The notes under the pieces are model-generated. The model did no database searches and had not been told where the DNA came from. It was given only the letters and a program-made list of their open reading frames with translations. Below, piece by piece: positions 16,851 to 25,096 of a DNA stretch of 64,000 nucleotides; within the stretch, counting starts at the first letter, position 1; each line of letters opens with the position of its first letter. The translations under genes were made by a program, and so were the position numbers. The DNA is from Pseudomonas tremae (GTDB lineage: Bacteria > Pseudomonadota > Gammaproteobacteria > Pseudomonadales > Pseudomonadaceae): NCBI RefSeq assembly GCF_001401155.1, contig NZ_LJRO01000482.1:34570-98569 (forward strand), written 5' to 3'.

Positions 16851-17429
16851 ATGGCAGTAAGTCTGAGTAAAGGCGGCAACGTTTCCCTCTCCAAGGAAGC
16901 ACCTGGTCTGACGGAAATCACCGTAGGTTTGGGCTGGGATCCTCGCGTGACCGATGGCACCGAGTTCGATCTGGACGCGTCTATCTTCATCGTTGGCGAA
17001 AATGGCAAAGTGCTGGATGACAACAGCTTCATTTTCTACAACAACAAGAAATCGACTGACGGTTCGGTTGAGCACCTGGGCGACAATCGTTCGGGCGCTG
17101 GCGAAGGCGACGATGAGTCGGTTACCGTCAAGCTCACCGGTCTGGCCGCTGCGGTCAAGAAGCTGGTTTTCGCAGTTACCATTCACTCGGCTGAAGAGCG
17201 CAAGCAAAGCTTTGGTCAGGTTTCGAACGCTTACATTCGCGTTGTGAACAAGGCTGACGGCAAGGAAATCGCTCGTTACGACCTGTCGGAAGATGCGTCC
17301 ACCGAAACTGCGATGATCTTCGGCGAGCTGTACCGCAACGGCGAAGAGTTCAAGTTCAAGGCCATCGGCCAAGGCTTTGCAGGCGGCCTGAAGCCGTTGG
17401 CAGAAGCACACGGCGTATCGATCGGCTAA
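16851..17429 (+). CDS. terE: TerD-family calcium-binding protein (TerE-like)
   Basis: This 192-residue paralogue follows the preceding terD by 37 bp. The motifs are VGLGWDPRVTDGTEFDLDAS, then GDNRSGAGEGDDESVTVKL, and near the C terminus EFKFKAIGQGFAGGLKPL. It is the last gene of the rightward ter operon and is followed by a strong terminator. The name TerE follows gene order in enterobacterial ter operons; sequence alone cannot separate TerD from TerE with certainty. Confidence 0.9.
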   Translation: MAVSLSKGGNVSLSKEAPGLTEITVGLGWDPRVTDGTEFDLDASIFIVGENGKVLDDNSFIFYNNKKSTDGSVEHLGDNRSGAGEGDDESVTVKLTGLAAAVKKLVFAVTIHSAEERKQSFGQVSNAYIRVVNKADGKEIARYDLSEDASTETAMIFGELYRNGEEFKFKAIGQGFAGGLKPLAEAHGVSIG

Positions 17430-17450
17430 ACCCGAGCAACGCCCGATAAG

Positions 17451-17480
17451 AAACCCCGTCAGCAATGGCGGGGTTTTTTT
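17451..17480 (+). terminator. Terminator of the ter operon
   Basis: The stem AACCCCG (17452-17458) with CGGGGTT (17469-17475) is followed by a run of T to 17480. It lies 22 bp after the last TerD gene, marking the end of an operon of more than 11 kb. Confidence 0.92.
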
Positions 17481-17518
17481 ATTGGGCTACCTGGCTATCT
17501 TTCCAGGAATGCAGTTCA

Positions 17519-17583
17519 CGACGCTCCGCGTCGCAAGAGGACGCAGAGCGCCCAGAAAGGCATGCCAACGCAGAGCATTGGCA
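17519..17583. repeat. REP-like palindromes between convergent ter genes
   Basis: Two palindromes: CGACGC-TCC-GCGTCG (17519-17533), and TGCCAACGC-AGA-GCATTGGCA (17563-17583) with one mismatch. They lie between the ter operon terminator and the oppositely directed vWA gene. They resemble palindromes at 35.1 kb and 47.2 kb and fit the REP families scattered in Pseudomonas intergenic DNA. Confidence 0.7.
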
Positions 17584-17617
17584 CGATGGTCACGAAACGT
17601 TGCGCACGCTCAATGCT

Positions 17618-18850
17618 CTACAAAATCCCGGCAGTCTTGGCCGCTTTCAGCCAATCCGGAAACTCTTCCATCAGCAGGTCGTAGAGTTTCTCTTCCGGGA
17701 TTTCATCCAGACGGTCCAGTGCGAAAAAATTGCAGTTGTCGACAACGCGACCGCCCATGTCGTCGAGCTTTTCCAGAATCCCGTAACCGCGACCGCCCAT
17801 CCCCACGAACTGCCAGAAGATCGGCAACTTCGCAGCTTCGATCATCAGCCTGGTTATTTCGCGATCCTGATGCACGCCGCCGTCGCTGATGAACAGGATA
17901 TAGATCGGCGTTTTGTCACCCGACTTTTTGTAGTAGTCGATGACCATGCGCATCGCCTTCGGCTCATCATTGATACGTGCGCCCAGTTCCCAGTCTTTCC
18001 AGCCGCCATGATCGGTCTTGATGAAGTCCTGAAAGTTGGCCAGCGTGACCGCATTCAATTGCTGCGGTTTTGCACCAAACGCCCAGCAATCCAGCGCACC
18101 GTCGTCGTCGAAATGCACGGCGAGGGGGATGAGTCTATCAACCACTTCCTGTACGTGGCCGCGAGTGTATTGCGGGTTCATCGAACCCGATGCATCCAGC
18201 ACCAGGCCCACGCGAGCCTTGGTGTCGGTCAGTTTGGCTTTCTCCAGGCTGACCTGAGCCTTTTTCGCCAGGCTGATCAGCTGCGGCGCGGCGTCGGCAA
18301 TTTTCTTTTCCAGCGAAATGCGAGCGGGCGCCGGTGGCGGCGTATCGGCCACCTCACCACCAAAATGCACCACCAGCGCATCCAGCCCGGCGTTGTAGCC
18401 CTGCAGGTTGGAAGCAAAACGCCACTCGCCGTTCTTGCGGTAGATGTCAGCGACCATGATGGCTTTTTCGGCGCTGAAGGTTGCGCCCGAAAACTCGCCA
18501 CGGGCCACTTCGCGGCCCTGATGCTGAATACTGAAGTGACTTGCCTGGATATCACTCATCACGCCCGCGCCATCAATGGAGGCCGTGAACACCAAGCGAT
18601 CAATGAACGCTGGCAGGCTGGCAAGCGATAGCTGGAAGTCCCCGCCGTTCACCTGTCTCACGCCGTTGCACGGGCTGGTCGGCTGATTGAAGAAAATCAT
18701 GTAGCGGTCGTCCGACAGCTTGCCATTGGCATCGACACCGAAACAGACGTAATCCACCACATGGGCGGACTGGATGACGATCGACAGCGTGAGGTCAGAG
18801 CCCTGAATAAGTGTGGAAAGCGGGATGCGTTGACCTTGGGTAATCTGCAT
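17618..18850 (-). CDS. terF: TerD-vWA protein (TerF-like)
   Basis: The 410-residue protein has an N-terminal TerD-like domain (1-165; VFTASIDG..., EKAIMVADIYRKNGEWRFAS...). A short Pro-rich and helical linker (170-210) follows, then a von Willebrand A domain from about 212. The MIDAS metal site is VGLVLDASGSMNPQYTRG (DASGSM at 219-224) with a later YILFISDGG strand. vWA domains bind protein partners through a metal ion. This domain order is that of TerF. It faces the ter operon and is separated from it by a terminator and REP palindromes, so it may be controlled separately. Confidence 0.85.
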   Translation of the reverse strand: MQITQGQRIPLSTLIQGSDLTLSIVIQSAHVVDYVCFGVDANGKLSDDRYMIFFNQPTSPCNGVRQVNGGDFQLSLASLPAFIDRLVFTASIDGAGVMSDIQASHFSIQHQGREVARGEFSGATFSAEKAIMVADIYRKNGEWRFASNLQGYNAGLDALVVHFGGEVADTPPPAPARISLEKKIADAAPQLISLAKKAQVSLEKAKLTDTKARVGLVLDASGSMNPQYTRGHVQEVVDRLIPLAVHFDDDGALDCWAFGAKPQQLNAVTLANFQDFIKTDHGGWKDWELGARINDEPKAMRMVIDYYKKSGDKTPIYILFISDGGVHQDREITRLMIEAAKLPIFWQFVGMGGRGYGILEKLDDMGGRVVDNCNFFALDRLDEIPEEKLYDLLMEEFPDWLKAAKTAGIL

Positions 18851-18910
18851 GTCTCTTCCTTGGCAGTGAGGCAGGCGCGCGGCCTGTGGTCGAGTAACTA
18901 AGTCAGGAGA

Positions 18911-20005
18911 TCAGCGTTCGCTTCTGCCCACGCCAGCGGGGCCCGCTGCCAGCATGCGGCCAGCCAGTCGTGAGAAGGGCAGGCTTTGCAGCCATACGGT
19001 GCCTGGGCCGGTAAGCCTGGCGAAAAATACGCCCTCGCCGCCGAACAGCATTGATTTGATACCTCCGCCGACCATGCGGATATCGTAGTCGACCGTCTGG
19101 GTCATGGCCGCCAGACAGCCGGTATCGACGTCCAGAGCTTCACCGGCAGCCAGCTCGATCTTGCGCACCGTGCCGCCCATGTGAACGAACACCCAGCCGT
19201 CACCCTCAAGCTTCTGCAGGATGAAACCTTCGCCGCCAAACAGACCGGTAAGAATCTTCTTCTGAAACTGGATGCCGATGGACACGCCCTTTGCGCCAGC
19301 CAGAAAACTGTCTTTCTGACAGATCAACTTGCCGCCGAAGTCGCGCAGGTTCAGAGGCAGAATGGTGCCGGGGTAGGGCGCAGCGAAAGCGACGCGTCCC
19401 TTGCCCGAGCCTTGCTGGGAAAATACCGTGGTGAACAGGCTTTCACCGGTCAGCATGCGTTTCCCGGCGCCGAATAAAGAGCCCAGCAGGCCTGAGGACT
19501 GATTGCTGCCGTCACCGAAGATGGTTTCCATCTGCACGTCGCAGGTTTTGTACATCATCGCGCCAGCTTCGGCGACAGCACTTTCACCGGGGTCTAGCTC
19601 CAATTCGACGAACTGGGTCTCCGATCCGTACAACTTGAAATCCACGCCGTCGGTAGCCTGCGCCAAGCCAAAGCCGCCCGATGTGTTCGGGTCCGGCGTG
19701 AACGAGGGACGCCTGCTCGGGGACGAGGACGAGGGTGGGGACGGGTTGGCGGTGGGCACCGGATTGGCGTGTGCGGGCAGGCCGGAGGGTTTCGGCTGGA
19801 TCATTTCCGGCGTTGGTGCCGGAAACGGCGTCACGCCGTCCTTCTTCATGGCACGCACTTGAGGGACCTGATAAATCGGTTGCCAGTCAGGCATGCCCTG
19901 CTGCCAGCACCAGGCGCCGGGTGATTCACGTGCGATCAGGCGCGCGGCGTCGGCATCCATCGGGCCAAGTTGCTTGCCCGCATTCATCACAAACCACTGT
20001 TCCAA
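18911..20005 (-). CDS. GYF_2-AIM24 (TIGR00266) family protein
   Basis: The 364-residue protein begins with a GYF_2 domain (1-55: WFVMNAGKQLGPMDADAARL, WCWQQGMPDWQPI). A Pro/Ser-rich linker follows (about 60-120). The C-terminal AIM24/TIGR00266 domain (125-350) contains VELDPGESAVAEAGAMMY and ILQKLEGDGWVFVHMGGTV. Function is unknown; the family is often found beside ter and stress genes. The start is a TTG with a GGAGA SD; the next ATG would cut into the GYF domain. It lies 60 bp upstream of the vWA gene on the same strand, so the two are probably one transcript. Confidence 0.8.
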   Translation of the reverse strand: MEQWFVMNAGKQLGPMDADAARLIARESPGAWCWQQGMPDWQPIYQVPQVRAMKKDGVTPFPAPTPEMIQPKPSGLPAHANPVPTANPSPPSSSSPSRRPSFTPDPNTSGGFGLAQATDGVDFKLYGSETQFVELELDPGESAVAEAGAMMYKTCDVQMETIFGDGSNQSSGLLGSLFGAGKRMLTGESLFTTVFSQQGSGKGRVAFAAPYPGTILPLNLRDFGGKLICQKDSFLAGAKGVSIGIQFQKKILTGLFGGEGFILQKLEGDGWVFVHMGGTVRKIELAAGEALDVDTGCLAAMTQTVDYDIRMVGGGIKSMLFGGEGVFFARLTGPGTVWLQSLPFSRLAGRMLAAGPAGVGRSER

Positions 20006-20052
20006 AGCGTCTTCTCCCGAGTGAATCGTGATAGTCGTCGTGGGCGTTGCCG

Positions 20053-20901
20053 TCAGAGGCTCAGGCGCATGGAAAGGTCCACGGCCTTCACATCCTTGGT
20101 CATGGCCCCGATGGAAATGTAGTCCACGCCGGTCTCGGCAATTACCCGCAGAGTATCGTCGTTGATACCGCCGCTGGCTTCCAGGCTGGCACGGCCAGCA
20201 GTCAGGCGCACAGCCTCGCGCATGTCAGCCAGGCTCAACTCGTCCAGCATGATGATATTGGCCCCGGCATCCAGCGCCTGCTGGAGTTCGCTCAGGCTTT
20301 CCACTTCTATTTCTACCGGTTTGCCTGGGGCGATCCGGTGCGCTGCCTCCACTGCCTGGGCAATGCCGCCACAGGCCGCGATATGGTTTTCCTTGATCAG
20401 AAACGCGTCATACAGACCAATGCGGTGGTTGTGGCAGCCGCCGCAGGTGACGGCGTATTTCTGCGCCAGACGCAGGCCCGGCAGTGTCTTGCGGGTGTCC
20501 AGCAGTTTGACCTGAGTGCCCTCCACAAGATCGGCGAAGTGTTGCGCGCGGGTGGCAACGCCCGACAGCATTTGCAGAAAATTGAGGGCACTGCGCTCGC
20601 CGGTCAGCAGCGAGCGGGCAGGGCCTTCAAGGTGAAAAAGGGCCTGGTTCGGGTTGACCCGATCGCCATCGATCACTTGCCAGTGCACAGCCACCCGAGG
20701 GTCCAGCTGGCGGAAAACGGCATCCACCCAGGCTGTACCGGCGATAACCGCTGCGTCGCGCGAGATGATCGTGGCTTTGGCCAACCGTTCTGCGGGAATC
20801 AATTGCGCGGTGATATCGCCGCTGCCGACATCCTCAAGCAATGCGCGACGAACATTGGCTTCGATCTCGGCGGTCAGGTCGGCAATTCGTACATTCGGCA
20901 T
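20053..20901 (-). CDS. nadC: Quinolinate phosphoribosyltransferase (decarboxylating) NadC
   Basis: NadC converts quinolinate and PRPP to nicotinate mononucleotide in de novo NAD synthesis. The start at MPNVRIADL gives 282 residues, the usual size; the longer frame adds 21 unconserved residues. Signatures are EDVGSGDITAQLIP, the RKTLPGLRLAQKYAV stretch with active-site Arg and Lys, CGGCHNHRIGLYDAFLIKEN, and the C-terminal EASGGINDDTLRVIAETGVD barrel end. Homologous regions of other Pseudomonas place nadC between pilA and ampD. Here the ter cluster separates it from pilA. Confidence 0.95.
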   Translation of the reverse strand: MPNVRIADLTAEIEANVRRALLEDVGSGDITAQLIPAERLAKATIISRDAAVIAGTAWVDAVFRQLDPRVAVHWQVIDGDRVNPNQALFHLEGPARSLLTGERSALNFLQMLSGVATRAQHFADLVEGTQVKLLDTRKTLPGLRLAQKYAVTCGGCHNHRIGLYDAFLIKENHIAACGGIAQAVEAAHRIAPGKPVEIEVESLSELQQALDAGANIIMLDELSLADMREAVRLTAGRASLEASGGINDDTLRVIAETGVDYISIGAMTKDVKAVDLSMRLSL

Positions 20902-21158
20902 AGCGGGCTCCACTTCAAGGTCGTCCGAGTATAAGGCAGTGCAACTGTCTAACCCACCGGGCATATAGCATGGCCGCGCATTCGGAACATGCAGTTGGTC
21001 GGTTAGGCAAATTCGTTTGCGATGGAACGCGAAAGCCGCGGTCTATCGCTGCACGTAAATGCCGTGTCGCCTGCATTCGACAGGACGTGAAAAAGTCTTA
21101 CTGGCGTTATTGGCAAGTTTTGAAACATAATCCGCCTTGTAATTGACGTCATAGGTTT

Positions 21159-21187
21159 GACTCTCCGCAAGGTCGAGGGAGTCTTTT
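21159..21187 (+). terminator. Terminator-like hairpin in the DUF1631 gene leader
   Basis: The 351-bp gap between nadC and the DUF1631 gene holds a hairpin: GACTC (21159-21163) pairs with GAGTC (21179-21183), extended by two pairs including a GU, and five T follow. It lies about 65 bp upstream of the ATG and no gene precedes it on that strand. It may be the end of a short RNA or a transcription attenuator. The rest of the gap shows no clear feature. Confidence 0.5.
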
Positions 21188-21252
21188 TACAAGGCGAGGT
21201 CTGCAAGCCGCGTTTGTGAAGGGATTCAGATAATTTCCTGTCAGGGGGTGTA

Positions 21253-23508
21253 ATGCCGAACGACGAAAAAGTAGTGCCGTTGAGCAAATTGCTCCCTGCC
21301 CAAGGTGCAAGTGCGCCTTTGGCCCGGCTGCCCGTTGTGTTGTTGCAGGTTCGCGACCGTGCGGCCCAACAGCTCAAGGATGGCCTGCAGGCGCTGTTTG
21401 ATAACGCCGACGACACACTGTTCGAGATGGCAGACCGCGCCCGCAACAACTCCGAACAAAACCTTTTTTTTGAAGCCATGCGCGACTTGCGCCTCAAGCG
21501 CAAAAGCATCGAGCGCGGTTTTCTCGACAAATTCTACGAGTCCTTTCTGGCCTTGGGTCAGTACCAGATTCACGAGCCTGTGCTGCCTGCTGCCGTGTCG
21601 TTCGACAAACTGGCGCTGGTGCATAACGATGAGCTGGAGAAGACCGTAGCCGTCGATGCCATGGTCGCCAAGGTCATGAGCCGTGACAGCCTCGCGCTGG
21701 GGCAACTGACCGCGCGCCTGAATGTGTTGGTCCCGCAGGCCATTGCCGAAGACAGCAACCCGTTGGGGCCGGCGATGCTGTGCCGCTTCTTTCTCGAGGG
21801 CGGGCGCAGTCTGGGCGTCGAGATCAAGGTCAAGCTGATCATCCTCAAGCTGTTCGAGAAATACGTCCTTTCCAACACTGACCACTTGTACAGCGAAGCT
21901 AATCAGCTACTGATTGCCACGGGCGTCCTGCCGGACATGAAGTCATTGCCGGCGCGCCGCGCATCTGACCGTGCAACGCCTGGGCACCGTGCAGCCGAGC
22001 TGTCCGATCCGGTATTGAACCAGGCGGCCGACAAGCTCGACAAAGGTGTGCAGGAAGTCTTTTCGGCGTTGCAGGAGTTGCTTCTGCACGTTCGTGGCAA
22101 TCTTGCTCCGCGCCACGAGCCCAACGCCGAAGTGCGTCCGATCTCCAGCAAGGATTTGCTGCGGCTGCTCTCGCACCTGCAGCAATACGTGCCCTCCCAA
22201 GAGGCCGACGACGAGTTCGATCTGCGTAATCAACTGGAGCAACTGCTGACCCGGGTCAACGTCAAGACCGGTAAGTCCCGAGTGGTCGGTGTCGGCGATG
22301 AGGACGTGATCAACCTGATCGCCATGCTCTTTGAGTTCATTCTCGACGATCGAAACCTGACTCCGTCCTTGCGCGCCCTGATCGGGCGTCTGCAGATTCC
22401 GATGCTCAAGGTGGCGGTGCTCGACAAGAGCTTCTTCAGTCGCGGCAGCCATCCTGCCCGCCGCCTGCTCAATGAAATTGCCACTGCGGCGTTGGGTTGG
22501 GGCGGTCGCGACGACTATCAGCGGGACTCGCTTTACCAGCGGGTAGAGCAGATCGTGCAGCGCCTGCTGAATGATTTCGTCGATGACCCGGCTATTTTCT
22601 CCGAACTGCTGGCCGACTTCCTGGCCTTCACCAGTGACGAACGCCGTCGCAGCGAACTGCTTGAGCAGCGTACCCGCGACGCCGAGGAAGGCCGCGCACG
22701 CGCCGAGCTTGCCCGGCATCAGGTGCAGCACGAGTTGAATGAACGGCTGTTGGGCAAGACGTTGCCTGAAGCCGTCGTGCGCCTGCTGCAGGAGGCCTGG
22801 AGCAAGGTGTTGCTGTTGACCTGTCTGAAGCACGGCAATGAGTCTGCCGAGTGGCAAGCCGGGCTGAAGACGATGGATGAGTTGATCTGGAGCGTCGAGC
22901 AACATGACGACCCGCAGGCCTTGCAGCAGTTGCTTGAGCTGGTGCCGGGGCTGCTCAAGTCGCTGCGTGACGGATTGACCAGTGCTGCATTCGATCCGTT
23001 CGCTACCAGCGAGTTCTTCAGCCAGCTCGAGTCGTTGCACGTTCAGGCTTTTCAGCATTTCTCGCGCTTGCAGGACGGCACAGCTGATTCTGCACAGGGC
23101 GACACGCTGGCGTCGGATGCTGACGTCGCTGGCGGGCCATCGATGATGGCCGTTGTTGAAGAAATCGTCCTGATTTCTCCCGAAGAACAGATGCTCAACG
23201 AGCCGGTCGTGCAGTTGCCTGACGACGACGCCGGCCTGCAAATGGTCGATAAGCTGCGGGTTGGGGGCTGGGTTGAAATTCAGGAAGACGAAGAACACAA
23301 GCTGCGCTGCAAGCTGACCGCCATTGTCGAGCCGAGCGGTCGCTATGTGTTCGTCAATCGCACGGGCATGAAGGTTCTGGAGAAGACGCGTTTGGGCCTT
23401 GCCGTTGAGTTTCGCCGCGGTGCCATTCGCATTCTGGACGACGCCTTGCTGTTTGACCGCGCGTTGGAATCAGTGATCAGCAACCTGCGAAAACTCAAGG
23501 GCGCGTGA
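21253..23508 (+). CDS. DUF1631 family protein
   Basis: The 751-residue protein belongs to DUF1631, a large, mostly helical proteobacterial family of unknown function. It is cytoplasmic, with no signal peptide or membrane span. Features include a charged helical region near residues 455-510 (LLEQRTRDAEEGRARAELAR), likely coiled coil. A PilZ-like C-terminal portion is suggested by the segment GGWVEIQEDEEHKLRCKLTA followed by YVFVNRTGMKVLEKTRLGLA. The PilZ resemblance would point to cyclic-di-GMP binding, but the RxxxR signature is not seen, so this is weak. The SD is GGGGG. Confidence 0.75.
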   Translation: MPNDEKVVPLSKLLPAQGASAPLARLPVVLLQVRDRAAQQLKDGLQALFDNADDTLFEMADRARNNSEQNLFFEAMRDLRLKRKSIERGFLDKFYESFLALGQYQIHEPVLPAAVSFDKLALVHNDELEKTVAVDAMVAKVMSRDSLALGQLTARLNVLVPQAIAEDSNPLGPAMLCRFFLEGGRSLGVEIKVKLIILKLFEKYVLSNTDHLYSEANQLLIATGVLPDMKSLPARRASDRATPGHRAAELSDPVLNQAADKLDKGVQEVFSALQELLLHVRGNLAPRHEPNAEVRPISSKDLLRLLSHLQQYVPSQEADDEFDLRNQLEQLLTRVNVKTGKSRVVGVGDEDVINLIAMLFEFILDDRNLTPSLRALIGRLQIPMLKVAVLDKSFFSRGSHPARRLLNEIATAALGWGGRDDYQRDSLYQRVEQIVQRLLNDFVDDPAIFSELLADFLAFTSDERRRSELLEQRTRDAEEGRARAELARHQVQHELNERLLGKTLPEAVVRLLQEAWSKVLLLTCLKHGNESAEWQAGLKTMDELIWSVEQHDDPQALQQLLELVPGLLKSLRDGLTSAAFDPFATSEFFSQLESLHVQAFQHFSRLQDGTADSAQGDTLASDADVAGGPSMMAVVEEIVLISPEEQMLNEPVVQLPDDDAGLQMVDKLRVGGWVEIQEDEEHKLRCKLTAIVEPSGRYVFVNRTGMKVLEKTRLGLAVEFRRGAIRILDDALLFDRALESVISNLRKLKGA

Positions 23509-23513
23509 TCCCG

Positions 23514-23575
23514 GCCCCGGTTTACCGGGGGCATGCGAGGCGTGGCGCGCAGTTTCTTGTGCTCCGCGTCGTAAC
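23514..23575. repeat. GC-rich hairpin and degenerate REP-like sequence
   Basis: CCCCGG-TTTA-CCGGGG (23515-23530) sits 7 bp after the DUF1631 stop and may terminate transcription despite lacking a T run. The following 40 bp (CGTGGCGCG... to GCTCCGCGTCGTAACG) resembles a decayed REP palindrome like those at 17.5 and 35.1 kb. Confidence 0.4.
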
Positions 23576-23689
23576 GTCGAGGTGTCAAACAGGCATTTCC
23601 TACGTCGCGAGTCCGTGCCTGAACCGCCACATCGGCCCCTGTCACAGGCATAATCAGCGCTACTTACTACCCCTGCTCAAGGAGCGCTC

Positions 23690-24238
23690 ATGCAACTGGA
23701 CTCCGCAAGCGGTTGGTGTGACGGCGTGCAGCATTGCCCGTCGCCCAACTTTAATGCGCGACCCGAAGGCGACATCTCGTTGCTGGTTATCCATAACATC
23801 AGCCTGCCGCCCGCACAGTTCAAGACCGGCAAGGTGCAGGCCTTCTTTCAGAACCAGCTGGATGCCACCGAGCATCCCTACTTTTCGGGGATTGCCGATC
23901 TGCGCGTTTCGGCGCATTTTCTGATTGAACGTGATGGCGAGGTCATTCAGTTCGTCTCTTGTCTTGATCGCGCATGGCATGCCGGTGTTTCCTGTTTCGA
24001 GGGCCGTGAGGGGTGTAACGACTTCTCCATCGGCATCGAGCTTGAGGGCACTGACGAGCAGCCGTTCACTGATGCGCAATACGAAGCCCTGATAGCCCTG
24101 ACGCGTCAGCTGCGCCAGGCTTTCGTGGCAATTACGCCCGAGCGTATCTGTGGTCATAGCGACATAGCGCCCGGACGCAAGACAGATCCCGGGCCCTGTT
24201 TCGATTGGGGCCGGTTTCAAGCGGCTTTGCTGGATTGA
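23690..24238 (+). CDS. ampD: 1,6-anhydro-N-acetylmuramyl-L-alanine amidase AmpD
   Basis: The 182-residue cytoplasmic zinc amidase cleaves anhydro-muropeptides during wall recycling. Loss of AmpD derepresses AmpC beta-lactamase through AmpR in many Pseudomonas. Zinc ligands and catalytic residues are visible: the His of LLVIHNISLPP, AWHAGVSCFEGREGCNDFSIGIELEG, and GHSDIAPGRKTDPGPCFDW with the last His and Asp. The gene starts after AGGAGCGC and is followed 15 bp later by ampE. Confidence 0.95.
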   Translation: MQLDSASGWCDGVQHCPSPNFNARPEGDISLLVIHNISLPPAQFKTGKVQAFFQNQLDATEHPYFSGIADLRVSAHFLIERDGEVIQFVSCLDRAWHAGVSCFEGREGCNDFSIGIELEGTDEQPFTDAQYEALIALTRQLRQAFVAITPERICGHSDIAPGRKTDPGPCFDWGRFQAALLD

Positions 24239-24253
24239 GGTAAGGGAGGAACA

Positions 24254-25090
24254 ATGAGTTTTCTGGTGCTATTGCTGGCAGTTCTTGTCGAAAAGTTTTC
24301 CGCCCTGCGCCAGCGTGTGCAGCGCGACGGACCGTGGCTCAGCGAGCTGGCGAAGCTCGAGGCGGGCCAGCGAACAGCGTCCCGTCCCTGGCTGATGCTG
24401 GCGTTGCTGGTACTGGTGCCGGTGTTGCTGCTGCATCTTGTTCTGACCATCGTGGGCTCGGTTGCCTATGGCTGGCTGGTGTTACCTATCCATTTGCTGG
24501 TGCTGATCTACAGCCTGGGCCGGGTCGATCTGATTGCCGTGCTTGGTCCGTTTCGTGACGCCTGCCGACGTGGCGATGCACAGGCAGCGGTGCATGTGGC
24601 CGAGCGCGACATGGGCGTGCAGGCCGACGACAGCGAACAATTGCTGCATGGCGTGCAGGGTTACATGCTCTGGCAGGCGTTTCAGAGCTTCTTCGCAGTA
24701 ATCTTCTGGTATTTCGTGCTTGGGCCGGTCGCCGCGCTGGCTTACCGTTTGCTGGCGCTTGCAGCCGAAAATGGCCGGACTCCCGAGCTGGTCGAGCGGG
24801 CAGGGCAACTGCGCCATGCATTCGAATGGGTGCCGGTCAGGCTGCTGGCTGCCAGCTTTGCGCTGGTGGGCAATTTCGTTGCGGTAAGCCGGGTGATGCT
24901 GCACGAGCTGCTCAACTGGAACATCAGCGCTGCCCAGCTCATTACGCGTGTCGGGTGCGCCGCCAGTGAGGTTCCGCCTCCGGTCATCGGGCCTGAAGGC
25001 GTTACCAGCCTCGACATGCTCTGGGAGCTGCTGGTTCGCTCGGCAATCGTCTGGTACGCAGGGTTTGCACTGTGGACCTTGCTGCTCTGA
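24254..25090 (+). CDS. ampE: AmpE inner-membrane protein
   Basis: The 278-residue protein has about four transmembrane spans (N terminus; about 52-90; about 145-165; C terminus). AmpE is the membrane partner encoded with AmpD and is considered a sensory protein of unclear mechanism. The conserved KFSALRQRVQRDGPW and FEWVPVRLLAASFALVGNF segments support the family. The SD GGGAGGAAC precedes the ATG. The stop is 6 bp from the end of the convergent tatD. Confidence 0.92.
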   Translation: MSFLVLLLAVLVEKFSALRQRVQRDGPWLSELAKLEAGQRTASRPWLMLALLVLVPVLLLHLVLTIVGSVAYGWLVLPIHLLVLIYSLGRVDLIAVLGPFRDACRRGDAQAAVHVAERDMGVQADDSEQLLHGVQGYMLWQAFQSFFAVIFWYFVLGPVAALAYRLLALAAENGRTPELVERAGQLRHAFEWVPVRLLAASFALVGNFVAVSRVMLHELLNWNISAAQLITRVGCAASEVPPPVIGPEGVTSLDMLWELLVRSAIVWYAGFALWTLLL

Positions 25091-25096
25091 TTCGGC

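Noticed and set aside
17465..18631. 388-codon frame antisense to the vWA-TerD gene
   Set aside because: It covers the terminator, REP palindromes and the vWA gene in reverse; no domain is recognisable.
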